Source: a virus
DNA length: 27,567 nucleotides
Reading direction: 5' to 3' (one strand)
IMG/VR virus record: IMGVR_UViG_3300001472_000018
Span: 1 to 27,567 of that record
Shown: in pieces, positions 1-13,000 of the stretch
How the letters are laid out: the number at the start of each line of letters is the position of its first letter
Position numbering within the stretch: position 1 is the first letter of the stretch
Translations under genes and position numbers: made by a program
Notes under the pieces: model-generated
The model's database searches: none
What the model saw: the letters and a program-made list of their open reading frames with translations, nothing else
Told to the model about the DNA's origin: nothing

Positions 1-108
1 ATGAAAAATGTAGACATTGTACAGTCTGTAGGTGCTATGGAAGAGTTTGTAGATAGCGGAATGGCTCTTTCAGATTACTTGCAAACTCCTGAAGGACGAG
101 TCATATAA
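1..108 (+). CDS. Short 35-residue frame, possibly the 5' part of a frame-broken gene or the end of an upstream one
   Basis: This frame is open from the first base of the window to a TAA at 106-108. It encodes 35 residues rich in acidic and hydrophobic positions, with coding-like composition. The ATG at base 1 may be a true start or an internal methionine, because nothing upstream is visible. No family is recognised. The next gene's frame (frame 3) is open from base 93, and its start-less stretch translates plausibly (NEISQQLTGVSYDRL) directly after this stop. If one AT unit of the ATAT at 103-106 were absent, the two frames would join into one protein of about 333 residues. So this could be the N-terminus of the 135-1004 protein, separated by a real or artefactual frameshift. 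Confidence 0.4.
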   Translation: MKNVDIVQSVGAMEEFVDSGMALSDYLQTPEGRVI

Positions 109-134
109 ATGAAATTTCGCAGCAACTTACAGGG

Positions 135-1004
135 GTGTCTTATGACCGCCTTCCTGCAGCTCAAAATCAAGCAGGAGAGTACGTTGTTGGAGAAGAGGGC
201 GTAGCAGTCATGAATCGAATGAATGACCTTCTTAAAGATGCAGGAGTTCGGTATGTTAAGACTGCCACAGCTAAAACTGCAGCTGACGATCCTCGATTTA
301 AAAACTTAAAAAATAAAGGAATTGTCAGTAGCGGTATTGCTAACGATACACTTACAGATGGCACTGCTGCTCCAGATAGCACTATAGGTGTCTTTGACGA
401 TCGGGTAAATAATACATTATTAGACGATCAGCTTAATGCCTTCGTCGCATATGACCGCACGCTTAATCTGTTCCCCGCTGCAAGTGGGGGTAAAGAGAAC
501 TTTGAGCGCGGGGAGAACATCCAGTCAAATCAGATTTTAGGATCACGATTGACAAGTGGCATTGGTCCTAAGGGTTATCCGCTTGTGCAAGTAGAATATA
601 GTAATCGAGTTGCGGGCAAGGAAGGGGAGCAAGGTATTGGGTATTACGAGCTGAATAATCCAGATGATTTAGGGCTTCTCCAACAAAGTATGGAGGGAAC
701 ATTGTTACAGCTTCGTAGTGGGGCTACAACTCCTGCAACCCGTTTCAGCATGACTCCAGCTATTGCTAATATATTTGCTCCTAAATTAAATTCGTGGGCA
801 GGGGGAGACGGAAAAGAATCGCTTACTGTGCAAAGTCCTCGAGGTACAGCATTAGAAATTAAAAAAGTATCGAATGGGTTTGCGTTATATGACAGCGAGG
901 GGTCTCCTTATATGAATAATGGGAGTCATTATATTTTAGATAATGAGAATGGGGTTAAGGATTTGCGTAACGCAATTGGAGATTTATTTATTAATAATTA
1001 TTAA
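135..1004 (+). CDS. Hypothetical late-region protein (289 aa), probably virion-associated
   Basis: The frame gives 289 residues from a GTG at 135. The first ATG in frame is at 210, which would give about 264 residues. Neither start has a convincing ribosome binding site, and the coding-like frame continues upstream of the GTG to base 93, so the true N-terminus is uncertain. I do not recognise the family. No signal peptide, membrane segment or catalytic motif is visible; the sequence is Gly/Asn/Asp-rich and looks like a soluble globular protein. It ends 11 bases before the giant RNA polymerase gene and is co-oriented with it. In crAss-like phages the gene before the polymerase block is usually a virion component, so an internal or structural role is an inference from position only. 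Confidence 0.65.
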   Translation: MSYDRLPAAQNQAGEYVVGEEGVAVMNRMNDLLKDAGVRYVKTATAKTAADDPRFKNLKNKGIVSSGIANDTLTDGTAAPDSTIGVFDDRVNNTLLDDQLNAFVAYDRTLNLFPAASGGKENFERGENIQSNQILGSRLTSGIGPKGYPLVQVEYSNRVAGKEGEQGIGYYELNNPDDLGLLQQSMEGTLLQLRSGATTPATRFSMTPAIANIFAPKLNSWAGGDGKESLTVQSPRGTALEIKKVSNGFALYDSEGSPYMNNGSHYILDNENGVKDLRNAIGDLFINNY

Positions 1005-1015
1005 TACTACATATT

Positions 1016-4000
1016 ATGGCGGAGGAAAATCAAGAGCCGGTCAACCTGGGCGATCTAGGTACGGCATCATCCTCAGACATTCGCAAAGCTTTAGAAGGAC
1101 AGCCTAGTCCTGTAGAAGCGAAGGATGCTGTTGACTCGGAAACACCAACTGAAACCCCTGATGCACCACCTGCATCTCCGGGTCAGGACATTACAGGGTT
1201 TCTTACAAACAGCAGTAACAATATTGTCCAGAAGGAGAACGGCAGCTTTAAGTTTATAAATCCTTACGATAATAACTTAGATGTTGACTTAGATCAGTTT
1301 GAAACTCAGCGACGTCGAGTATCGGAAGGTAGCGCGTTGTCAGGCATTTTAAACGGGGTAGAAGGGCTTGAAGAAAGCTTTACTTACACTAGCTTAGAAG
1401 ACACTGCAAAACGCAGTCAGGAGGCTCAAGGCGTCATCAATAAGATGAAGAATGGGATGACTCAGCTTGTAGCAGATACAGGTATAAATGTTGCTCAAGG
1501 TTTTGGCGCATTGCTTTACGGAGTTCCTAGTGCTATAGCGAATGGCGACATCACAAAACTGTATGATAATTCTTTAGCTAATAACTTAGATAAAGGCACA
1601 GAGTTTTTAGACGAGTTCTATAAGATAAAACGAGGGGGTGACCAGAGTAAGGGTCAGAAGGTAGCTAACTTTTTATTTGATGACTTAGCGGGCGGTGCAA
1701 GTTTTGTAATGGGTGCTATTGCTACAGAAATGGCATTTAGTGCTCTTACTGCTGCAACTTTTGGAGGAGCTGCTCCTGCGCAAGCTGCAGTTACTGCAGG
1801 TCTTGTGGCTCGAGGTACGCGGTTAGCTCAAAAAACTTTACAAGGAGGGAAGGCTTTAATATCAGGTAGCCTAGTAGACGATGCTTTACGGGCTAGTAGA
1901 TCTTTAGGAGCTGCAGCTACTAGAGAAGGTGCGGCTTCTGCTTTGCAAGCTGCGGCTCAAACTGCGCGTACTCCGATGGCGCTTCAAGCAGCAGCACGTG
2001 TAGGACGTCAGCTTATTACAGGCGCTTCAATGGAGTCTGGTATGGAAGCAAGACACATGCTCAATGCTTCAGTTGAGAACCAAAAACAACAGTATGAAGA
2101 ACTAAACGGTAAAGGTTCTTTTTCTGAGGAGATGGCAGGAGACTTTCGAGAGGAAATTAGCGGGTATGCAGACGGTGTTTTCGGGGCTAATATGGCTTTG
2201 GTAGGAGCGTCTAACATGTTGATGTTTCCAAAACTGTTTGGGGTAGGGTTACGCAAAGGAATGTCTACTTCAAAGTTTATTGATACAAGTAAACTTTCTC
2301 AGAAAGCACGGGCGCGATTGGCTAAAAATCTAGGAGTAGTAGAAGGCAAGCTTCCGCGTCTTGTAGATGCTGCAAGAGGGAACACTCTAGGGCGTATAGC
2401 GGGTCGCACTGGGACTGTAGGACGTGTAACTGCTGCCAATACTAAGAATGCTTTGTATGAAGGTTTTATCGAGGAAGGTGGGCAAGGAGCTATCAGTCGT
2501 TCGACAGAGGATTACATATCGAAACGCTATGACCCAAAAGGCGTAAAGGATACTGTACGGTTTGCAGACAGCTTTTTAGAGGGACTTAAAGGCAGCTACA
2601 CGACCAAAGACGGCTTTAAGGAAATTGGCATTGGTATGCTTCTAGCATTTACAGGTGTCCCTATGTATGCCCGTAATCAAAGTACTACTCCGTCTTCTAA
2701 TAGTGAAACGGCTGGAAAGCCTGAGAAGAAGTGGAAGTGGCAAATGATGGGAGGGTATGCAGATCAACGGAAAGCACTCATAGCGCGGGATAAAAAAATG
2801 GACGCTATTATGAACCTGTCTGAGAAGCACGGGGATGTAGGCGGCATACTGCGGGCAGAGATAGCAAATATGAATAGACAAAATGTTTTGCAAAAAGAGC
2901 AAGACGCGTCTATTCAAGAGGGCCGATTCAAAGAAGCCAAAGATGCGGAAGCTGAAATGATTTTTTCTCATGCCGCAACTAAAGTCGTTACTGGTCGGTA
3001 TGAGCAATCTATTGCTGAAGCTCAGCAGATTATGGACGAGATGTCAGACGAGGAGTTGCGGGAACAGCTAGGCCCTTCTGCAAAAAACATGACAGAAGAA
3101 GACTTGCGTGCCCACCGCAATAAAGCCATGGAAACTTACCGGTCTAGAATGGATCGGGCTAGGCAGGCGTATGATAGGGCAGGTACAGTGTACAGAGGAG
3201 AAGATGCAGACATCCATACGGGAGTCGCTCATATGCTTTATATGACTAAGGAGAAGGATGCACGTGAGAAGAGTATTGCGGGAGAGATTGCAGATGCAAT
3301 TGAAAATATGAATGAAGGTGATGTTCTTGATCTTGTCCGTATGCAGGCAGATTTAAACATGACTGAGAGCACGACTAATTCATTTTTAGACCTTATTAAT
3401 AAATATCAAAATATTGATAAACAGCTTAATACAAAGCTGGAACGTAAGATTATAAAAAACATTGACCCGGAAAAAGCTGACCAACGTCAAAAAGATATTG
3501 CTAGCGCTCAACAAGCTCGGGAAATACTGGCGGAACAAATGGAAACTATGCTGGAGACTATGGCTACAGCACAGAATGTCGAACGAGGTAAGTACGACTT
3601 TGACCTTAGCACATTCGATCGTTTAGGAGACTTACATAGAGCGATTAGACGTCAACAAGGGGTCGAGTTTCAAGAGGCGGATCTAAAGGCTTTGTTTGAG
3701 GACATGTATGCCGTAGCACAGGACCGTCTAAATTTAATTGGTAACTATAACGACTTTATTAAACCTGGAGGTGTTGAGCGTTTTGAATCTAAGATGATTG
3801 GTTCTATAGAGCGTTTAGCAAAGATGTCTCCTGAGCAGCGTCAAGAAGCTCGTCAACAAGCGGCAGCCGAAGAAGATGCTGATGCTGATTCTGCGGTAGC
3901 AGAAGAGATAGTAAAGGCGGAAGAGGCAGCTACAAAACAGGCTTCTTCACCCCAAAATCCAGGTTCTAATCCCCCTCAAGCTCAAGATGGAGGAGGAGAG

Positions 4001-7000
4001 TTTAGCGTAAATCAAGCTCCACAACAGGTTGTTACTGAGCCGGGCATTGGGTTTCCTGAGCCAGCAGGGTATACTGGGGATGTGCCGACTGCTCCCGCTA
4101 ATGTGGAACTTCGCGAGACACTGCCAGGAGAAAACCCTACACGTAATACGGTAGTCTCTGACGTGACAACAGTACAATTTCAATTTACAAATGCGAATAA
4201 TAGTACAGAGGAAAATAAAGGTAGTACGATTAATGACAAGTACTTAGCCGGACTAAAGAAGGTTATTGCAGGGCTACCTATAGGCACTGTAATAGAAGCT
4301 AGAGAAGGAGAATCTAATGGGAGAATTGCACTACGAGCAGATAAAACTCTTTTAGCAGACATTAAAATTCAAGAGTTTTCTCAAGAGGTGCAAGCGGAGT
4401 TAAGGCTGGGAAAGACAGTCGCACTAGTAACAACATCAGAAGTTAGTCGAGGCTTTGTGGGAGGCGAAACACTTTGGGAAAACAATAATGGAGTAAGGGT
4501 TAGCGCGAATCAGAAAAACGACTTTCCAACAGAGGACTTAGTTAGAGAGGTATTACCGAATGGTGTAGAAGATATCAAAGGCATGAATTTAGTGCCTTCT
4601 AATTCTAACAATTTACTGCCTATAGCAGGGGTAGAATCTATGGGGATTCCTGGTGAAATGGTTACGGATCCAAAGTTTGCAGGTAATTTATTGGTTTCTA
4701 CTGTAGATGCTTTAACTAAAGAAGAAGCGTATCACTTTGTGGAACTCTCGCCAATGACATACGAAAGTTCTACCCAATTGGTAGACTTAGTAGATGCATT
4801 TAATCAATTTGTTCTTAGCCCAAACTCTATGAGTCCTAGTCAAAACGATCTTCTTAGAAAGTTCGCAGAGGCTTCACAAATAGATTTGCAACAACCCGCA
4901 GACGAAGTTTCTAAGGCTGTTGCGTTAAAACTTCGACGGATTATACAGGGCGCAGAGTTCTTAAGTGAGCAAACAAAGAAACTAAAAAATAACCCTAGGA
5001 TTAAAAGGCCGTTACTTGCTGTGGAGCCTTTGGGTTCAGGGAGGGACGGAATTACTTTGGTGGCTTTACTGCAAGGAGATACGTATTATTCCCATGACAA
5101 AGAGGGGAATCGACAAGGCCCCGGTGCGGAAGCTATTGCAAGTTTTATAACCAAGCGTCCTGCAAACGTTACTCAAGAAGGCACTACAGTGTACCCAGAT
5201 GGTAAAGGGAATTTTGATGTTTTTTCTACTTTGGAAATGGTCCAGAAGCAAGGAAAATTTGTGTATCGTGCGCCTTTTGTAGTAGACGGCAAAATTTATA
5301 ACCGGCAATTTGCAAAGGTAGAGCTAAGCATGAACCCTTTGGTTCCTGTTCCTACTAAATTTAAAAGATTAGAAGAGACACCCGAACCTGCTGGCAATAC
5401 ATCTTCTGAGGTTGTAATTGAAAAAAATACGCAGTTTGATCCAGGCAACTATGATCCGAATAAGTTTGGTCTTGACGCAGACTACTTGCCATCTAGTTCC
5501 CAAGAGAGTACCGACCCAATGGAACGCGCAGGGGCTTTGTATGAAGTTCCAGGACTGACTTCTCGTCAGTTGCGTGACGGGATTAACTTCAGTACAGGAA
5601 TGATGGCACGAGCGTTTTCTACTCACATTCGAACGAAAGACCGCAGTGTACCTATTTCAAGTGATTACCTGCGACGTTATGTGAAAGCCAACTTAGAAAA
5701 TAATCTTGCATACTATAAGTCTCTTAAACAAGAGGGCTTTACTGTGAAAGTAGTTGAAGCACATGAAGCCTATCTCAGCTCTGAAAACTTCAATCCTTTA
5801 ATGGATTTGGCTATGGTTGAGCTGCTGCAACAAGCAAAAGACACAGTCGTAGGTCAGGGCGATTTGAATAAGGCGCTCGAAAACATCCGGGATAGAGCGG
5901 CAAATTCTGAAATGTTAGATGATGCAGAGCAAGCTGAACGGGATGCAAATCCTATGGCTGCGTTTGATGAAAACTTTGCTTTTGGAGTAAACCCTAAAAG
6001 CACTTTGCGGTTAGAGTCTAAGCTTTTGCTTATGGGCTTAGTCGATGAGCGTGGTACAACCGGGAAGTCTTTTGGTCTAGCTGGACGTAAATTTTTGAAC
6101 AACACAGATCTTTTAGATAAGCTATCTGCTGTGCTTGCAGGTGTTGCGCCTAGCTATATTAAAGTTAAAGAACGCTTAAAAAAATACACTAAGACTTATC
6201 CTCAGTTTCAGTCTGTTCTAGATATAATGACGGATACTTATGCAATTAATAGCATACCTCCGGGTTTAAAAGCAACCTCTACTGCTAAAGAGTACGCTGA
6301 AATTCAAAACCGTGCTTTGTCTGTCCAAGACATGATTCGCAACCAGTTTGTAGTCTTTGCAAACAAAGAGGTTACAACTTATGACTCGGTTAAAATTGTA
6401 GACGTTACTGCTACACAAGCAAGGGACATCCAAATTTGGAACAGCAACTCCCGTAATATGCGGGAGCATGCAGGAAACGATATTCGTTCAGCTTTGATTG
6501 AACAAGAGTTCTTTGATCTTGATGGTGCGATTAATAAGCCGAAGTTTAAAAACCTTTACGATCAAATCGTAGGAATTTCTGAGTTGCCAGAATCAGACCA
6601 AGCTGCTAAATTTTCTTTAATTCTTGAAGATGAATTAAATATTTCAGTAACGCCTGATGCTTTAACAAGTAAAAACTTGACGGACAATGAAAAGGGTGAT
6701 AGAATATTTCTTGGGGTAGAAGATGCATTAAGGAAAGGAGAAGCGGGAACTGCTGGGATTGTGGGGCGTTTTAAAACAGCCTTAAAAGATTTAAGCACGT
6801 CAGATTTAACTTTAGAAGAAGCATTAAGCTCTGGGTCACAAGCGGGTCGAGCGGTAAAAGACTTTTTTGTAGGGTTAGCGGATTACCGTGAAAACTTTAT
6901 TCAAAAAAGTAGTAAAGACGGGGACAATAAAACTCGGTATCAATACAGTGCGCCTAAACTGGTGCATCAGATGCTAAGAGAAATCAAGACAGCAGCTGTA

Positions 7001-10000
7001 GAAAATCCAGCTTCGGTTCTTTTAGGAAAGCGTTTTGCACAACTTAGCGCAGAAAACCGTCGCTTGATTGAGTTGACTTACTTAAGTGGCATTAAAAAGG
7101 GAAATAAAGGAAAGGAACGAAACTTTCACGGCATGCAAGTGGGTGACAATGTTTTAGCCCAACTTGCTTTTTACGGCAATCGAAACACATATAAACAGCG
7201 GGATGCAAACGGGGAGGCTATAATAATATCAAAATTTTTGATGCCTACCCTAGCTGATAAACAAACAATGCCGATTTTGCAAGCCCCTGCTTTAAGTGCT
7301 AAGCAGGCTGGTGTTGTTTTAAACGAAGAGGTATCTGAAAAGTCTTGGAAGACTCTAACGTTTAAAGACGTAGTGCCTAACGTAGCTGGTGCTTATGAAA
7401 CAATTCTTAAAGACAGCGTTGATCTTGAGATAGATCGTATTATGCGTATCCAAGCGGGAAATACAGAGGGCATGACTGCAGCTCAACGAGTAGCAGTAGG
7501 ATTTGTAATGGTTCCTTCCTTAAACGGAGTAGCTGAAACCTTTATGGAAGGTAAAATCAAACGCGCGGACTTCCGAGCAGAAATTCATAGCAAAGCAGTA
7601 AGGGTATTTGAAGAAGCGATGAACGAAGATATGCAGCACATGCTTCGTGAGACAGAGGGTACTATCTGGAATCCTACAGATAAAGAGGGGGTTGAAACTA
7701 TAGGTGAGCTATTTCACTTTAACGGGTCTAAAAAGAAAAGTCCTGTTAAGGTTCATGTTGCTCCAACAGCTAATCTTCAAAAAGGAGGCAGGCACATAGT
7801 AGCATTTGTAGCGTTTTTAGCTAAGTATGCTATGGATAGCATGAACGTTCGGACAAGTGTTATTATGGACACTATGGGAGATCCTGGGGCATTTGTAAAA
7901 ACAGATAAAGAGACTGGTAAAATTAAACCTGCAAAAACTGCTACTAATTTAGGAAAGCGGTTTGCATCTCTTATTGCCCCTGGCGCGGCAATACCCTATG
8001 TCACATACAATAATCGAAAAGGTATTCCTGTAGATAGCCAAAAGGTAAACTTTCTGGTTATCCCTGCTCGCGTAGTATCTAAAGCCGGGCATTATGAATA
8101 CTTGAAAAAGATAGGACAGTCTGCAGATGAATTGTCTATGCAGGAAAATTACGATAGCGCAGATGCTGCAGAGTATACAACTGTGGAAGAGCATCTGGGT
8201 ATACTCTATGCGAAAGGTGAAATAACTCGTCTGGAAATGGACGATGTTTTAAGTAAAATAGCAAACAACATAAAGCTAACCAATGAGCTAGATTGGTTTC
8301 AACCCATGAAGCCGGTAACTACTGCGCGTGTGGGGGATCATATGCTTTATGTTAAGAGTGCAGCCTTCCCGTTAGTGCCTCAACTTACTCAAGGGACAGA
8401 GCTAGACAAGCTACGGGTATTTATGGAGACTAATAATGTCCAACGTGCTGCTTACGACAGTGCTGTAAAGTTGGGCAACGAGTGGTCGGATGTTAATGAC
8501 ACGTTAGCTACTGAAGCCCAAAAAATGATTCCGGTTCACGTAGGAGACACGGTTGAAATTAATGTAGACGAGTTAAAAAAGCGTGTTATAACTGGCGTCG
8601 ATCGTAAGTACATGCGGATACAACAGGAAGTCCCGAGCAGTACTACAAATGAGAAGGTTCACGGATCGCAGGTAGCTAAATTGCTTCTAGTTGATATAAT
8701 CAGTTCTAAATTTATTTTAAATGGAGAATCGGTAAAAGGGGCTAAGATGTATCAGGCTTACTTGAAGGCTCGTAGGGAAGAGCAAAACGCTCGTTTAGAA
8801 GTATTTGCTGCTCGATACGGGATGGAGTACGATAGCGACACGGGTATATCGCACACTCCAGAGTCAAGGAAGAAGTTTGCCGAGCGTATAACTGAAGAAG
8901 GTGTTGACCGTTCCTATGATGCTAACGAATTAGCGCATCTTTACTTTGACCAGGAAACAGTACGTTTCTTGACACCTTTAGAGGCAGGCCCAAGTTCAGA
9001 ACGCATTGAAAACCTCGTCAAAAGTATAATTTTTAAGGAAGTATACGAGCCGAGTATAGAGGGCTTTAGTGGACCTATACGACCGGAGGTAGGCATTAAG
9101 TCTATTGACGAGGATTTAGTTAATAGCGGAGACATTATGTGGGTTATGAAAGGAGGCGTGCGTCTCTTTGATGGCAATAAACTGAAGGTTGCTCAGGAAG
9201 GGCAGATGGATCAGATTATCATGCCTTGGAAATACAAAGCCAGTCTTGAAAAATATATGGATGATGATGGCAATATCAATGCTGATGACTTACCTCCAGA
9301 GTTGCTCAAGGCTTTTGCCTATCGTATTCCAAATCAACGAAAGAGTTCTTCTGCTGCATTCGAAATTGTAGGGTTCTTGCCCAAGAGTTACGGAGATACC
9401 TTAATTGTTAATGAAGAGCTGGTAGGACGTATTGGACAAGACTACGACATCGATAAGATGTTTGGGTTCTTGTATTCAATTGAACAAACAGAGGATGGTT
9501 CTATAGAGGTTATTAGGAGCGAAGAGAAAGCTAGTGCGCAACGACGGGTTGCGGCTGCACGCAACGAACAAGTTGATATCTATCTCGCCTCTATGGACCC
9601 TCAGGACAATGCGGTTGAAAAGGCTATACACGCTCCTGTAACAGACGGCTATGCGGTAGCGTTAGCAGATCAGATGGATGGACTACTGCATGATGATGCA
9701 GTTTTGGGGCTACCTATGAGCCAGTCCTATAACTCTCGTAAAGCAGATGCAGCTCGAAGTGCGAAAAGTTCTATTGGAGTATTTGCAAAACAGCATGTTC
9801 TTCACGCGCAACTTCAACAGTCTCTTGAAACAAGAGGTTACGGAGGTATTAGTTTTCGAGAGGGAGAGTTTATTACAATTCTTTCAAGTCCAAATGCGAA
9901 GAAACCTACAGAGAATATAGCTTTAGGGAATATAGGAATTCATGACGCAGACTTTAAACTTGAGTATAAAAATCCTCCAGCAGCAGGCAACCGTAGCGAT

Positions 10001-13000
10001 CAGTTTAGCCGATTGTTAAATCATTCTGTAGATAACGAAAACAACGGGTTGTTAAGCAAGCTAGGAATTACACAAGATACTTGGCCTGTATGGACTGGCT
10101 TAACGCATATGGGGTACAACCAAGAGACTATAGCTTTTCTTGTAGCTATGCCTGCAGTTCAACAGTACTTAGCTTTAAAGAAAAAGACGGGACGTTTAGC
10201 TAGTACAGGAAGTACTATAAAAATTAGTACGCTGATAGCACAGGAAATAACAAAGCTGCAGGGAGATTCTAAAAATCCTATAGATATTAAGACTTTACCA
10301 GAGTTAGATAAGGAGTCTATGCTGGATATTATTAAAGGCGCGTCTGAGAAAAGTGAGAGAGAAATTTCTCAAATGAATCTGAGAGCTTTACTAGCTGTTG
10401 AGAAGCTAGAGGTTATGGGTAGAGATCTGAGTCGTGTACAAAACTTTATGGGCTTAGACACTAACCGACCAAAAACATTAATTGGATTGCAGGTGGCTTT
10501 GTCTAAAATGAAAAACCCTCAAAGTGACAAAGAAGGGACTACATTCTCTGTACTAGACGCTGTATCAGCCGCAGACATGACAGTTTCAGGGCAGATTTCG
10601 AATCTAGTTAAAAGGACTGCAACAGGCTTGTTGAATATTCAAAATAACCTGCTGCCGCAAAATATTATTTCGTCTTTAGTAACTGATTTTGAAAAAGCAG
10701 GTCTAACTCAATCTGTAGAAGAATCTATTGGTGACTTGATAAAAGGTGTCAAGAGTTACAATTACTCTTTGTTTACAGCTAAACTAGCGGGTAGGAGTGC
10801 AGAAGAAGTAAGAGCAGAAGCTCACAATCTTGAGACGGGCGGTATTGCAACTCTTTTAATTGAGGCACGTCAGAATCCTGAAATAGCTAATAATTCTTTT
10901 ATTAAGCAGTTGATTGCTGTAAAGGCACCAGGTTCATACCCACACCTAGAGTTTCCAGGAGACCGAGAGCTAGAGGGAAGTTCTACAGAACTACATCGAG
11001 GCTTTTTAAGTTTACTACGTAGTGCTGATCCTGAAGTAAAGAAGTTTGGGGAGTACTTGGTTGTATATGCTTTGGCTACTAGTGGAGGTAAACTCAAAGC
11101 AAGAGGCTATTTAAAGTATGTTCCGGCAGAATACTTACAATCTAAAGGGCTAGGAGATATTGTCAATATTCCTAATATTGCTGAAAGCGTGTCTACTGAT
11201 AAAGTCATAACTGAGGTAATTCGTCATAATGATACTTTAGCTCCTTACTACAACAGTAAGGCAGACGCGGGCATATTTACCTCTAACGAAGTATTACACC
11301 TAGACGTTGAAGCAGCATCCTTTAGAGGGCACGTTCGTGTTAAGAATGCTTTATATGCTCCTTCTGATACTATGGGGCGCATGGTTAGACATAAAGGAAA
11401 AGACGTTGAAGCTATTCCTTTGATACTGGTGAGTAAATTAGGCGATTATTTGACAGATGAGTACACGTCAGATTTTCAGCCAGCTAATAAGAAACCTATA
11501 GTTAAGAGTCTAAAAGGTAATACTACAGCTCCAGCACCTGATGCGCCTCCCCAAGGAACTATGGATCAAAGCTATGAACCAACCCGTAACGTAGCGGAAG
11601 AGTACGACCCAAATTTTAATCCGGTTGTTCCCATGAATATGGGTTTGTCGGGTAAGGTTAATGATGAGATAGTCCGGTCTGAGAATCCAAACAAAATGCC
11701 AATGGGCATTAAGGAGTTCTTAAAAGTTTCTGAGTTACGTAATAACCCTTTTATACAAGAGTTAGCGCAGACTCAAGAATCGTTACAACCTGAAGATAGA
11801 GTTACGGTAGTTGTTAGTGAGGACTTGCCAGGAAAGGGTATGTATAATGCTGGTACTAATACTGTTACTATTCGTCAGGATATGGTAAACGATATTCGTA
11901 CTGTAACTCATGAGTTGGTCCACGCATTTACAAGCCTATCTATTAAGGTAGCGCAAGGCAAGGCAAAAATATCTGACCCTAACAAAAAGGCTAAGATGGT
12001 AGCTGCAGTGAACGAGCTGCAAAAACTTCTGAATATTGCACGTACTCCAGAGTCCTTGCAAAAGATGGGATTAACTTTTGCGGGTCAACAACAATCTGCA
12101 AGAGGCTACAGGGCTTTTAAGAATCAGAGAGATGGAAAGGCCTTGACTGCAGAAGAGCAGCTTGATTTGGATTTCTTCAAAGAAAACTTAGATAAGTACT
12201 ATGCTTTTGTAAGTCTAGAAGAGTTCGTAGCGGAGTCTTTTTCTAATAAAAAGTTTGCTGAGAGGATTGCAAAGCTTTCTTTGAATAGAAATGAAACCTT
12301 TATCGATAGGTTTATGCAGGCTGTAAATAAAGCGTTAATCGCTTTAGGCATAAACTTTGGTAAGGACACTAAGTTCTTAAAGGAGATTTACACGCTGAGT
12401 ATGGGAATCGTGGACATCCAAACAGGAGGTCAGATTGGGTTGATTCCCGGGCAAGAGATAGCGTCTAGTGATTTGATTGACGCAGTTACGGCTGTGGATG
12501 TAGGGGGACAAAACCTACAAGGACTAGATCAGATGAAGGACTACAAGGAGAAGCGTATCCGACAGTTTGAGGAACTTAAGAGTCGGTATAACACTAATAG
12601 GGAGTTTGTACGGAGGGTGGAAGCTAGGCTGGTACAAGAGCGTAAGGATTTGAAGGTGCTTACTGATGATAGTGTAGAGATAACGCCTGACTACTTCCTG
12701 GCTGTTGGTCAAAGAGAACTTGATTTTGCTCGTAGGACTATCGAGAACGTTGACTCTACCGACCCGCAGATTACCATGGCTCTGAGTGCTCTAGAGAATA
12801 TTTATAGTGTGGTCGAGTTCTACGATAAGAGTAGAGAGATTTTGAAAGATCCTGCGCTGTTAGATGTTGCTACTGCGCTACGTAGGGAAGCATCGGAATT
12901 GAAAGATAATTATTTGGATAAGGCTCGGGACATAACACGTCGTGGTGCTAGACAAGAATTAGAGACTCTAGGCGTTAACGTAGATGCTAATAGCTTTGAG

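Noticed and set aside
109-204. 31-residue frame beginning with ATG right after the first stop
   Set aside because: It overlaps the coding-like frame of the 289-residue protein and has no supporting features.
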